The notes under the pieces were generated by a model. That model searched no databases. It saw only the letters and a list, made by a program, of their open reading frames with translations, and was not told the origin of the DNA. 12,984 nucleotides of DNA, taken from the NCBI GenBank assembly GCA_035308145.1, contig DATGHD010000442.1, positions 1-12,984 of the forward strand, in the 5' to 3' direction. Position numbers and translations under genes: made by a program. Positions within the stretch are counted from its first letter, which is position 1; the number at the start of each line of letters is the position of its first letter. This document shows positions 6,988-12,984 of the stretch, piece by piece. The DNA is from Roseiarcus sp035308145. GTDB taxonomy: Bacteria; Pseudomonadota; Alphaproteobacteria; Rhizobiales; Beijerinckiaceae.

Positions 6988-7893
6988 TTAGGCTCGCCGG
7001 AAACGCGCGCGAAGACCGGCTTCGCCTTCGGCGGCGATGAGCCCGCGCGCGACGAGGTCTTCCAGGTGAGCGAGCGTCGAGAGGGAGGCGGCGCCGACGA
7101 GCGCAGGATCAAGTCCGACATAGACCTTGGCGACGATGTCGGCGATCGTCTCGTCGCCCGCCTGGATCCTGCCGAGGATCGCAGCTTCCCGTTGACGACG
7201 GTGGTGAGCGAGCCCGCGCATATAGCGCGGCGGATCCGCGACGGGACCGCCGTGGCCTGGCCAGAATAGGTTCTCGCCGCGGGCGCGCAGCTTATCGAGC
7301 GAAGCCATATAATCGCTCATCGAGCCGTCCGGCGGCGCGACGACCGTCGTCGACCAAGCCATCACGTGATCGCCGGAGAAGAGGCTGTTCTCCTCGATCA
7401 GCGCGAAGCTCAGATGATTGGCGGCGTGGCCAGGCGTCGCGACAGTCTCCAGCGTATAGGCGCCGCCTTCGACGCGCTCGCCGTCCTCGAGCGCGCGATC
7501 GGGCGCGTAGGTGAGGTCGTGGGCGGCGTCGAGACCTTTGCCTTCGCCGGCGCCGTCGCGCGGCGCAAAGGCGGGCGCGCCGACGATCGGGGCGCCCGTT
7601 CGAGCCTTGATGCGCGCGGCGGCCGGCGCGTGATCGCGGTGCGTATGGGTCACGAAAATGTGTTGCACCGTTTCCCCGCGCACCGCGGCGAGCAACGCCT
7701 CGATATGCGCGTCATCGAGCGGCCCGGGATCGATGATGGCGACCTTGCCGGCGCCGACGATGTAGGAGCATGTGCCGGTGAAAGTGAAAGGCGAAGGATT
7801 GTTGGCGATGAGCCGGCGAACCAACGGCGAGACGCGCTGAACCTCGCCGGCCTTGGCGTCGGTCCTTAAGTCAAAAGTGAGGTCGTCGTCCAT
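6988..7893 (-). CDS. MBL-fold (metallo-beta-lactamase superfamily) metallohydrolase
   Basis: A 301-residue hydrolase with a complete binuclear metal site. It has THTHRDH (His83, His85, Asp87, His88), His156 in TPGHA, Asp175 in SGDH and His214 in PGHG. The C-terminal ~80 residues (HHRRQREAAILGRI onward) resemble the winged-helix tail of LACTB2-like members. This places it in the glyoxalase-II/LACTB2-like part of the superfamily; the substrate cannot be predicted, and lactamase activity is not implied. I chose ATG at 7893, with GGAGAG about seven bases upstream. An adjoining in-frame GTG at 7896 would add one residue. It is convergent with DUF1499 and divergent from bioY. Confidence 0.92.
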   Translation of the reverse strand: MDDDLTFDLRTDAKAGEVQRVSPLVRRLIANNPSPFTFTGTCSYIVGAGKVAIIDPGPLDDAHIEALLAAVRGETVQHIFVTHTHRDHAPAAARIKARTGAPIVGAPAFAPRDGAGEGKGLDAAHDLTYAPDRALEDGERVEGGAYTLETVATPGHAANHLSFALIEENSLFSGDHVMAWSTTVVAPPDGSMSDYMASLDKLRARGENLFWPGHGGPVADPPRYMRGLAHHRRQREAAILGRIQAGDETIADIVAKVYVGLDPALVGAASLSTLAHLEDLVARGLIAAEGEAGLRARFRRA

Positions 7894-7932
7894 CACGCGC
7901 TCTCCGTACCTCTGTCAGGCCCACGGGAAAGG

Positions 7933-7957
7933 GGCGTCGAGCCCTCGATCCGACGCC
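7933..7957. promoter_or_regulatory. Inverted repeat between the MBL hydrolase gene and bioY
   Basis: GGCGTCG (7933-7939) and CGACGCC (7951-7957) form a perfect 7-base stem around an 11-base loop. It lies 40 bases upstream of the hydrolase start and about 106 bases upstream of bioY. It could be an operator or an mRNA hairpin for the leftward gene. No known regulator fits by eye. Confidence 0.3.
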
Positions 7958-8016
7958 GCAGAGGCTTGTTCCCCGCATCCTGGTCCTCTATAGGCTCCGC
8001 CAGCGCCGCACGCGAC

Positions 8017-8032
8017 CTTAGCGGATTCTAAG
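8017..8032. promoter_or_regulatory. Operator-like inverted repeat ahead of bioY
   Basis: CTTAG, a six-base spacer and CTAAG form a 16-base dyad ending 30 bases before the bioY ATG, where a repressor site would often lie. It does not match the BioR consensus that I recall (TTATMKATAA), so its role is uncertain. Confidence 0.3.
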
Positions 8033-8062
8033 CACGGAATTTGGCGCGAATTGAGGGGATCG

Positions 8063-8650
8063 ATGAACAGCAATCGCCGCCAGACGCTCGTCGCCTTTTG
8101 CTGGCCGGAAGCAACCGCTTCGCGCGCCCGTTTCGCCGCTCTTGCGGTGATCGGAACGCTTGCGCTCGCAATTTCGGCAAAGGTCCAAGTTCCTTTCTAT
8201 CCAGTCCCGATGACTTTGCAGACGCTGGCCGTACTTATGATCGGCGCGGCCTATGGGATGCGGCTCGCCGGCGCAACGCTCGCGCTCTATTTGCTCGAGG
8301 GGTTGATCGGCCTTCCGGTCTTCGCCGGCGAGGTGGCCGGACCCGCCTATGCGGCGGGGCCGACCGGCGGCTATCTCGTCGGTTTCGTGGCTGCGGCGGC
8401 GCTGGTCGGTTGGCTTGCGGAGCGCGGCTGGGATCGTTCGCTCTTCCGTCTCATCGCCGCCATGGCGACGGGCCATGTCGTGGTCTTCGTTTTCGGCTTC
8501 GCCTGGCTCGCCGCGCTTTTCGGCGCGCAAAAGGCCTGGATCGGCGGCGTCGAACCGTTCATCGCCGGGACAATCGTCAAGACTCTGCTGGCCGCGGCTT
8601 TGATCATCGCCTTCTGGCGCGGCGCCGCGGCCTTGCGCAGGCGCGTTTGA
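8063..8650 (+). CDS. bioY: Biotin transporter, BioY family (S component)
   Basis: A 195-residue, highly hydrophobic protein with the BioY sequence pattern: SAKVQVPFYPVPMTLQTLAV (38-57), YLLEGLIGLPVFAG (76-89), GPTGGYLVGF (99-108) and PFIAGTIVKTLLAAALI (165-181). BioY binds biotin in the inner membrane. It works either as part of an ECF transporter with BioM and BioN or, in some organisms, alone. No bioM or bioN is visible here, so it is solitary or uses a shared energising module. The ATG at 8063 is preceded by GAGGGG (8053-8058) at good spacing. The thioesterase gene begins 10 bases after its stop, suggesting co-transcription. Confidence 0.95.
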   Translation: MNSNRRQTLVAFCWPEATASRARFAALAVIGTLALAISAKVQVPFYPVPMTLQTLAVLMIGAAYGMRLAGATLALYLLEGLIGLPVFAGEVAGPAYAAGPTGGYLVGFVAAAALVGWLAERGWDRSLFRLIAAMATGHVVVFVFGFAWLAALFGAQKAWIGGVEPFIAGTIVKTLLAAALIIAFWRGAAALRRRV

Positions 8651-8660
8651 GAACGGCGTC

Positions 8661-9122
8661 GTGACAGGCGAAGCGGCCGCAGCCCGTCCGACGCCGCTCT
8701 CCCGCGAGGCCTTCGCCCGCTTTGTCCCGGTCACCACGCGGTGGTCGGACAACGACGTCTACGGCCACCTCAACAATGTCATGTACTATTCCTACTTCGA
8801 CACGGCGGTAAACGCCCTTCTGGTCGAAGCGGGTTTGCTGGACCCTGCGTCAAGCGCCGTTGTCGGCCTCGTCGTCGAGAGCAATTGCTCGTTCTTTTCG
8901 AGCCTCGCCTTTCCTGACGCGATCGAAGTCGGCGTGACGGTCGAGGCGCTCGGCCGATCCTCGGTCCGCTATCTGCTCGGCGTCTTCAAAATAGGCGCGG
9001 AGCGCGCCGCCGCGCAGGGGCGCTACACCCATGTCTATGTCGAGCGGACGAGCCAGCAGCCGACGCCGATTCCCGACGGGCATCGGCAGTTGATGGAGGG
9101 CTTGAAAAGGCCGCCTCCCTAG
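8661..9122 (+). CDS. Acyl-CoA thioesterase, hotdog fold (4HBT/FadM-like)
   Basis: A 153-residue protein with TTRWSDNDVYGHLNNVMYYS at residues 25-44, the signature of 4-hydroxybenzoyl-CoA thioesterase-like hotdog enzymes. Asp32 matches the usual catalytic Asp, and the GHLNN that follows is typical. The next conserved part is VESNCSFFSSLAFPDAIEVG. It is expected to hydrolyse acyl-CoA thioesters in the cytoplasm; chain-length preference is not readable. The GTG start at 8661 lies 10 bases after the bioY stop, with only a weak ribosome-binding site, so it is probably translated from the bioY mRNA. A link between biotin uptake and fatty-acid metabolism is plausible but inferred. Confidence 0.9.
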   Translation: MTGEAAAARPTPLSREAFARFVPVTTRWSDNDVYGHLNNVMYYSYFDTAVNALLVEAGLLDPASSAVVGLVVESNCSFFSSLAFPDAIEVGVTVEALGRSSVRYLLGVFKIGAERAAAQGRYTHVYVERTSQQPTPIPDGHRQLMEGLKRPPP

Positions 9123-9197
9123 AGAGGCGCCGGCCTTCTCCCTTGATCGCCGCGCCAAGATGAGGCATAGCGACGCCTCCTTATTCTCAGGAGCCCT

Positions 9198-9233
9198 GGG
9201 TCGACCCCGGCGGCCTCGTCGGTCGGGTGACCC
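9198..9233 (+). promoter_or_regulatory. Duplicated GGGT..ACCC palindromes just before rpmJ
   Basis: GGGTCGACCC (9198-9207) is a perfect palindrome, and GGGTGACCC (9225-9233) is a near-palindrome ending directly at the rpmJ ATG. The second contains the only Shine-Dalgarno-like bases. The two copies can also pair with each other, so alternative leader folds are possible. This could be chance in GC-rich DNA. Confidence 0.3.
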
Positions 9234-9359
9234 ATGAAAGTTCGCAACTCTTTGAAATCTTTGCGTAAGCGCCATCGCGACAACCAGCTCGTGCGACGCA
9301 AGGGTCGCGTCTATATCATCAACAAGACGCAGAAGCGCTTCAAAGCGCGCCAGGGCTGA
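9234..9359 (+). CDS. rpmJ: 50S ribosomal protein L36, cysteine-free 41-residue type
   Basis: The 41-codon frame encodes a basic protein that starts MKVRNSLKSLRKRHRD and ends with VYIINKTQKRFKARQG. This is the alphaproteobacterial L36. It lacks the Cys/His zinc-binding set of the standard 37-38-residue form, so it is the 'C-minus' type, which in this class is usually the housekeeping copy. It is assembled late into the 50S subunit near the peptidyl-transferase region. The position beside a secreted TPR gene and close to pyk agrees with common Hyphomicrobiales gene order. The ribosome-binding site is weak and sits inside a short palindrome. Confidence 0.97.
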   Translation: MKVRNSLKSLRKRHRDNQLVRRKGRVYIINKTQKRFKARQG

Positions 9360-9384
9360 ACTCAAAAGCCGGCGTTTGCGCTTT

Positions 9385-9413
9385 CCGCCTCACCGGATTG
9401 TGAGGTCAGGCGG
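9385..9413 (+). terminator. Hairpin after rpmJ, possible terminator
   Basis: CCTCAC (9388-9393), a six-base loop and GTGAGG (9400-9405) form a hairpin. An alternative outer stem is CCGCCT (9385-9390) with AGGCGG (9408-9413). It begins 25 bases after the rpmJ stop. There is no following T-run, so intrinsic termination is uncertain. Confidence 0.4.
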
Positions 9414-9470
9414 TCGTTGAAGTCTTCATGCCGTTTTGACGGGCGCCGCAGCGCGGCATAGACTCACGCA

Positions 9471-10214
9471 ATGAAAAGCTTCGGCTTGATGGTCGCCTTC
9501 GCCGGTCTCATGGCGGCTGCGCCTCTCGCCTTCGGCGAGGACGGCCCGCACGTCCCGACTTTGCGTCTCCCCGGCATGGCGCCCATGCCCCTGCCGCCGC
9601 GTGGCCACTCGCTCGTCATTCCCGGCGAGGACGAGCCCACGGCGGACGCCCAGAGCGAGCCGCCGCGCGTTTCGCCGCCCGACAAAGGCGCGACCCGCGA
9701 TGGTGCGAAGTCGCCGCCTCCGCCGCGAACGAAGGTGCAGACGCTCGATGATCTTTATGCTCGTCTCGCTGCATCCAAGGACGCCGATGAAACGAACGGC
9801 GTCATCGCGGCGATCAGCAGGCTTCAGCTCGATTCGGGATCCGACGCCGGCGATCTCTTGATGGCCCGCGCCATCGCCGCGATGGGCGAAAAGGACTTCG
9901 AAGTCGCGCTCTCTCTCCTCGACAAGATCATCGAGTTGCAGCCCGACTGGGCGGAGGCCTGGAACAAGCGGGCGACGGTTCGTTTTCTCGAGGACGATGA
10001 TCAAGGATCGATGGCCGATATTGCCCATGTCCTCAAGCTCGAGCCGCGGCATTTCGGCGCTCTCTCCGGCATGGGCGCCATCCTCGAGCGTCGCGGTTTC
10101 CGCGACGACGCGTTGCGCGCCTATCGGCGGGCTTTGGCGATAGCGCCGGGTCTTGAATCGCTGCGAACCAGCGTCGACCGTCTGACCAAAGCCGTCGAAG
10201 GCCAGGATCTGTGA
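9471..10214 (+). CDS. Secreted tetratricopeptide repeat (TPR) protein
   Basis: A 247-residue protein. Residues 1-22 form a signal peptide (MKSFGLMVAFAGLMAAAPLA, with cleavage near Gly22). Next comes a Pro-rich, low-complexity region at about 27-90. Residues 124-227 hold about three TPR units, with clear examples KDFEVALSLLDKIIELQPDW and RDDALRAYRRALAIAPG. It is therefore probably a periplasmic scaffold or adaptor. The specific partner is unknown. A TPR protein next to rpmJ is a recurrent arrangement in Hyphomicrobiales, as far as I recall. The ATG at 9471 has no strong Shine-Dalgarno sequence; it is chosen because the signal peptide begins there. Confidence 0.88.
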   Translation: MKSFGLMVAFAGLMAAAPLAFGEDGPHVPTLRLPGMAPMPLPPRGHSLVIPGEDEPTADAQSEPPRVSPPDKGATRDGAKSPPPPRTKVQTLDDLYARLAASKDADETNGVIAAISRLQLDSGSDAGDLLMARAIAAMGEKDFEVALSLLDKIIELQPDWAEAWNKRATVRFLEDDDQGSMADIAHVLKLEPRHFGALSGMGAILERRGFRDDALRAYRRALAIAPGLESLRTSVDRLTKAVEGQDL

Positions 10215-10417
10215 CGGCCTTTGGCCTCGCTTCGACCAGGTTTAATTCAGGTCCTTCAGGATTCGGTTGCGGGCTTGAATCGAAGAACATGTACTTAGCA
10301 GATAGAGAACGAACAATATCTTCTCCCAACGCTCCGCCTCGATTAAAATCCATCGCGAAGAGGCGGAACGCCGCCGTGGGCGGCTGCACGAGTGAAAGGA
10401 CTTAGAAGAACGTGCTT
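10215..10417. other. Gene-free stretch with two hairpins after the TPR gene
   Basis: I see no convincing gene. A small GGCC-TTT-GGCC hairpin follows the TPR stop. TCCGCCTC (10333-10340) pairs with GAGGCGGA (10360-10367) around a 19-base loop, and GCCGCC-GTG-GGCGGC (10370-10384) follows immediately. The part at about 10250-10350 is lower in GC than the genes on either side. A structured small RNA or terminator region is possible. Open frames here have no family resemblance that I recognise. Confidence 0.5.
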
Positions 10418-10590
10418 CTCCAAATTTTTCCGCTTAAACCATTGGAATCGCCCAAAACGGCCAAAGAAAATTTGGAAAAGTTTGGAGGCCGCGTTTTGGC
10501 GCCGTTGAAAGGAAAGGAATTTTCCGAACACGAAATTTGGGCGATCGGCGCTTTTTGCGCGATCCAAAGATTTTCCAAATTTTTTCCGCC
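10418..10590. repeat. Cluster of CCAAATTT / AAATTTGG repeats in alternating orientation
   Basis: CCAAATTTTTCCGC (10420-10433) recurs as CCAAATTTTTTCCGC (10575-10589). Inverted copies are GAAAATTTGGAAAAG (10466-10480) and AAATTTGGGCGAT (10533-10545). CGCCCAAAACGGCC (10449-10462) is an imperfect inverse of GGCCGCGTTTTGGCG (10487-10501), which encloses the second copy. The region is strikingly richer in A and T than its surroundings. Its open frames are probably by-products of the repeats. Confidence 0.6.
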
Positions 10591-10656
10591 GTCGCGCGTC
10601 TTGGCTTCGCCGTCGACCATGGGAAGGCGCGGGGGCCGTACTACGATGCGCATACC

Positions 10657-10746
10657 CCGTCATTGCGAGGAGCGAAGCGACGAAGCAATCCACCCATAGG
10701 GCAATGCCCCACGAATGGATTGCTTCGCTTCGCTCTTAAATGACGG
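10657..10746. repeat. REP-like interspersed palindrome at the 3' end of pyk
   Basis: The left arm (10657-10692) begins CCGTCATTGCGAGGAGCGAA and ends AAGCAATCCA. The right arm (10716-10746) is its near-perfect inverse, with a three-base deletion and a short change near the tip. The arms flank a 23-base spacer. In one frame the left arm reads RHCEERSDEAI, and the inverse reads DCFVASLLAMT; both are familiar spurious peptides of a palindromic repeat found in many bacterial genomes. It lies 12 bases beyond the pyk stop, so it may act as terminator or mRNA 3' end protector. Confidence 0.85.
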
Positions 10747-10757
10747 AACGGCTCGCC

Positions 10758-12194
10758 CTACGGCTCCGCCGTGTCATGCGCCTCGACATAGGCGATGCGC
10801 ATGTTGTTGGTCGCGCCTGGCGTGCCGAAAGGCACGCCGGCGACGATGATGATGCGCTCGCCCGGCGCTGCGAAACCCTCCAAAGCCGCGTAGCGGCAGG
10901 CGCGCTCGGCCATATCGTGCTCGTCGCGCGCGTCCTCGGTGACGATGGCGTGGACGCCCCAGACCAATGCAAGGCGGCGCGCCGCGACGATATTCGGCGT
11001 CAGCGCGACGATCGACGAGCGCGGCCGTTCCCTTGCGATGCGCAGGCCCGTCGCGCCCGATGCGGTCCAAGCGCAGATCAGCTTCAAATCCAGGGTCTCG
11101 GCGACGTCGCGCGTCGCAACCGCGATGGCGTCGGCGCCGGTCCGCTCGGGGATGGCGCGCTGCGCGGTGATCACCGCCGGGTACACTTCCTCGGATTCGA
11201 CCTGCTCGCTGATCTTGTTCATCGTCGCCACGGCTTCGCGCGGATATTGGCCGGAAGCGCTCTCGGCCGACAGCATCACCGCGTCTGCGCCTTCGAAGAC
11301 GGCGGTCGCGACATCGGAGACTTCGGCTCTTGTCGGCACCGGCGAAGAGATCATCGATTCGAGCATTTGCGTCGCGACGACAACCGGTTTGCCGAGACGC
11401 CGGGCCATCCGCGTGATGCGCTTCTGCAAGCCGGGCACCTGCTCCAGCGGCATCTCCACCCCGAGATCGCCTCGCGCCACCATCAAACCGTCCGAGACTT
11501 CCATGATTTCGTCGAGCCGGGTGATCGCCTGCGGCTTTTCGATCTTGGCCATCACCAGCGCGCGGCCGCGCACGATCATCCTGAGTTCCGCGACATCCTC
11601 CGGGCGCTGCACGAAGGACAGGGCGATCCAGTCGATGTCCTGCTCCAAGGCGGCGTCGAGATCCTCGCGATCCTTCTCGGTCATCGCGGAGGTCGGAATG
11701 GTCGTGTCCGGCAGGCTCACGCCTTTCTTGTTCGAAATGCGCCCTGCGACTTCGACGACCGTCGCGGCCTTGCCGGGCGAGACGGCGGTGACTTTCAGCA
11801 GGACCTTGCCGTCGTCGATAAGCAGGCGATGGCCCGGCTCCAGAGACTCGAGAACCTCCGGATGGGGCAGACAGACGCGGCCCTGATCGCCGGGCGTCGG
11901 ATCGGAATCCAGCGTGAACGCCTCGCCCTTGCGCAAGAGGACCGCGCCCGCCTCGAACTCGCCGACCCTGAGCTTCGGGCCTTGCAGATCGATCAACACG
12001 CCAATTGGGCGTCCATATTGCTCCTCGAGCGACCGGATGGTCGCCACGCGCTCGCGCATATTGTCATGCGAGGCGTGGCTCATGTTGATGCGGAATACGT
12101 CGGCGCCGGACTCGAACAGCGATGCGATCGTCTCGCGATCGGCGGAGGCCGGCCCAAGGGTCGCGATGATTTTGATCCGCCGACGCCGTCTCAT
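10758..12194 (-). CDS. pyk: Pyruvate kinase
   Basis: A 478-residue cytoplasmic enzyme of lower glycolysis that transfers the phosphate of phosphoenolpyruvate to ADP. Complete motifs are FRINMSH (34-40, phosphate-binding Arg35), IDLQGPKLRVG (68-78), AKIEK (216-220, catalytic Lys217 and metal ligand Glu219), MVARGDLG (238-245, metal ligand Asp243), ATQMLESM (274-281, Thr275) and PTRAEVSDVATAVFEGADAV. The C-terminal allosteric domain is complete. LQGPK, with Lys74 where potassium-dependent enzymes have Glu, predicts potassium independence. The ATG at 12194 has GAGG about seven bases upstream. A REP-like palindrome follows the stop, and the DUF1036 gene lies upstream on the same strand beyond a 145-base palindrome. 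Confidence 0.98.
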   Translation of the reverse strand: MRRRRRIKIIATLGPASADRETIASLFESGADVFRINMSHASHDNMRERVATIRSLEEQYGRPIGVLIDLQGPKLRVGEFEAGAVLLRKGEAFTLDSDPTPGDQGRVCLPHPEVLESLEPGHRLLIDDGKVLLKVTAVSPGKAATVVEVAGRISNKKGVSLPDTTIPTSAMTEKDREDLDAALEQDIDWIALSFVQRPEDVAELRMIVRGRALVMAKIEKPQAITRLDEIMEVSDGLMVARGDLGVEMPLEQVPGLQKRITRMARRLGKPVVVATQMLESMISSPVPTRAEVSDVATAVFEGADAVMLSAESASGQYPREAVATMNKISEQVESEEVYPAVITAQRAIPERTGADAIAVATRDVAETLDLKLICAWTASGATGLRIARERPRSSIVALTPNIVAARRLALVWGVHAIVTEDARDEHDMAERACRYAALEGFAAPGERIIIVAGVPFGTPGATNNMRIAYVEAHDTAEP

Positions 12195-12253
12195 GGAATG
12201 CCTCGATGCGAGCCCACGCGTAAAAAATATGAGACAGCGACGAAGGCGGATTC

Positions 12254-12398
12254 CTCCATTGTTTGCATGGCGGAGGGAAAGCGCGAGAGGAATTTGAAGT
12301 CAAGGACGACCGCGTAGCGGTCGCCGCCTCCGGCGGCGCTTTGCGTCCTCGAGTTCAAATTTCTCTCGCGCAAAATGCTCCCCAAGCAATCAATGGAG
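12254..12398. repeat. 145-base near-perfect palindrome with branched centre, MITE- or REP-like
   Basis: The two 55-base arms (12254-12308 and 12344-12398) pair in exact register without gaps. The ends are perfect (CTCCATTG with CAATGGAG), and the inner 28 bases match at 25 positions. Between them, the centre folds into two further hairpins, GACCGC-GTA-GCGGTC (12308-12322) and CGCCGCC-TCC-GGCGGCG (12322-12338), giving a three-way junction closed by the long stem. TTC flanks both ends (12251-12253, 12399-12401), possibly a target-site duplication. It fills the gap between pyk and DUF1036. No coding function is evident; an open frame across it on the minus strand looks like a by-product. Confidence 0.8.
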
Positions 12399-12471
12399 TT
12401 CTGACGCTGAATACAAAGCCTCGAGTGGGCAAAGGCCTTTCGCCTCTCGCCCTTCCTTAGTCGAACTGGCC

Positions 12472-12930
12472 TCATGGCGCCGTCGGATCGGTGAGCTGGA
12501 CGGTCCAGTTCTTGGCGTCCTTGCCGGTGTCGACCTCGAAGAAGCCAGTACGATCATAGCCGCGAACGAAACAATCCTGCCGTCCGTCGATCTTGAATTC
12601 GCGGTCGCTCGTGCACATGAAGGCTTTACCCTTCCATTCGCCGCCACGCTCGTCCATTGCATAGACGTAGTAAAACTGCGCCGCTAGGCCGCCGCGGAGC
12701 AGCACGTCGCAGTCCGAAGGCTTCAGGTTCCACCAACCCTCGCTGACCCAGCTCTGGCCGTCGGTATAGGCGAGGGCGACGCTGACCCGGTTGGACGTCT
12801 TGTTGCACATCCGAAAATCCGCGCGCGCGGGGGCGGCGAAAAAAATCGGCGTCAGCGCAAGCGCCGCCAAGGCTGTCCTCATCGGCGAAATCGCCGGCGT
12901 TCGATTGCGCGCCTTCATCATGCGGCGCAT
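12472..12930 (-). CDS. DUF1036 secreted protein
   Basis: A protein of up to 152 residues with a signal peptide (hydrophobic core about 18-33, cleavage after ARA at 37). A compact DUF1036 domain follows, starting DFRMCNKTSNRVSVALAY and containing WVSEGWWNLKPSDC and YYVYAMDE. Four cysteines (42, 74, 106, 120) could form two disulfides in the periplasm. The family is common in Alphaproteobacteria, its function is unknown, and it is often found beside pyk. Possible starts are ATG at 12930, 12921, 12918 or 12882; the range given is the longest. A TTGACA-type promoter whose -10 box would overlap the ATG at 12930 argues for one of the later starts, and 12882 would give an ordinary 21-residue signal peptide. 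Confidence 0.87.
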   Translation of the reverse strand: MRRMMKARNRTPAISPMRTALAALALTPIFFAAPARADFRMCNKTSNRVSVALAYTDGQSWVSEGWWNLKPSDCDVLLRGGLAAQFYYVYAMDERGGEWKGKAFMCTSDREFKIDGRQDCFVRGYDRTGFFEVDTGKDAKNWTVQLTDPTAP

Positions 12931-12956
12931 ATTCTTTGCGCGCCGCGAGGTGTCAA
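12928..12956 (-). promoter_or_regulatory. Candidate housekeeping promoter for DUF1036
   Basis: TTGACA (12956-12951) is a perfect -35 hexamer. A 17-base spacer and AATATG (12933-12928, three of six consensus matches) follow. Transcription would begin near 12921, so the first ATG at 12930 would not be in the mRNA. Confidence 0.4.
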
Positions 12957-12984
12957 CTGAACTTGCGCGCGATGCGCGCTTTCA

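Noticed and set aside
7984..7993. TCCTCTATAG as a BioR box upstream of bioY
   Set aside because: Only about seven of ten bases agree with TTATMKATAA and the symmetry is broken, so it is too weak to call.
10412..10699. A 95-codon open frame across the repeat region
   Set aside because: Its C-terminal part is the peptide RHCEERSDEAI generated by the REP-like repeat, and the rest is made by the AAATTTGG repeats.
10740..12317. A 525-codon open frame on the plus strand, antisense to pyk
   Set aside because: It is the shadow of pyk in GC-rich DNA: pyk has every expected motif, while this frame gives Arg/Asp/His-rich sequence with no family pattern.
12431..12440. AAAGGCCTTT palindrome after the DUF1036 stop as a terminator
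   Set aside because: It has no room for a loop and no T-run follows on the minus strand.
12191..12475. A 94-codon minus-strand frame across the 145-base palindrome
   Set aside because: It is derived from the palindrome and ends inside pyk; no ribosome-binding site or family similarity.

Overview
The window is GC-rich and densely coded, and most likely comes from a chromosome of an alphaproteobacterium of the order Hyphomicrobiales (Rhizobiales). The best markers are a 41-residue cysteine-free L36 protein (rpmJ), the linkage of pyruvate kinase to a secreted DUF1036 protein, and a DUF6597-type AraC regulator. A methylotrophic or Beijerinckiaceae-like host is possible but is only an impression. 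I see no tRNA, rRNA, CRISPR array, transposase or prophage gene.

Layout. (1) 1-681, minus: a three-helix membrane protein of unknown function, followed by the start of an AraC-family regulator that runs off the left edge. (2) 798-1988, plus: a two-domain chromate transporter. (3) 1985-3584, minus: a YCII/DGPF-family protein and an ECF42-type sigma factor with a TPR-like C-terminus, preceded by a candidate promoter that fits autoregulation. (4) 3810-6984, plus: a probable operon of DUF898 (YjgN-like) membrane protein, membrane-anchored M48 metallopeptidase and DUF1499 membrane protein, behind a hairpin-rich leader. (5) 6988-7893, minus: an MBL-fold hydrolase. (6) 8063-9122, plus: biotin transporter BioY and a hotdog thioesterase. 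(7) 9234-10214, plus: rpmJ and a secreted TPR protein. (8) 10215-10757: a 543-base gene-free stretch with hairpins, a cluster of AAATTTGG/CCAAATTT repeats and a REP-like palindrome next to the end of pyk. (9) 10758-12930, minus: pyruvate kinase and DUF1036, separated by a 145-base near-perfect palindrome with a branched centre.

How the genes may work together. The YCII and sigma genes form the known ECF42 partnership. The DUF898, M48 and DUF1499 genes look like one envelope-related unit, with the first two translationally coupled. The chromate transporter is convergent with the sigma factor and overlaps it by four bases, so any functional link is unproven. BioY and the thioesterase are probably co-transcribed. 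Pyruvate kinase carries the DLQGPK sequence expected of potassium-independent enzymes.

I found no clearly new defence or biosynthetic system. The most unusual elements are the symmetrical 145-base palindrome between pyk and DUF1036, the repeat-laden gap at 10.2-10.75 kb, and the uncharacterised DUF898-M48-DUF1499 operon with its structured leader.
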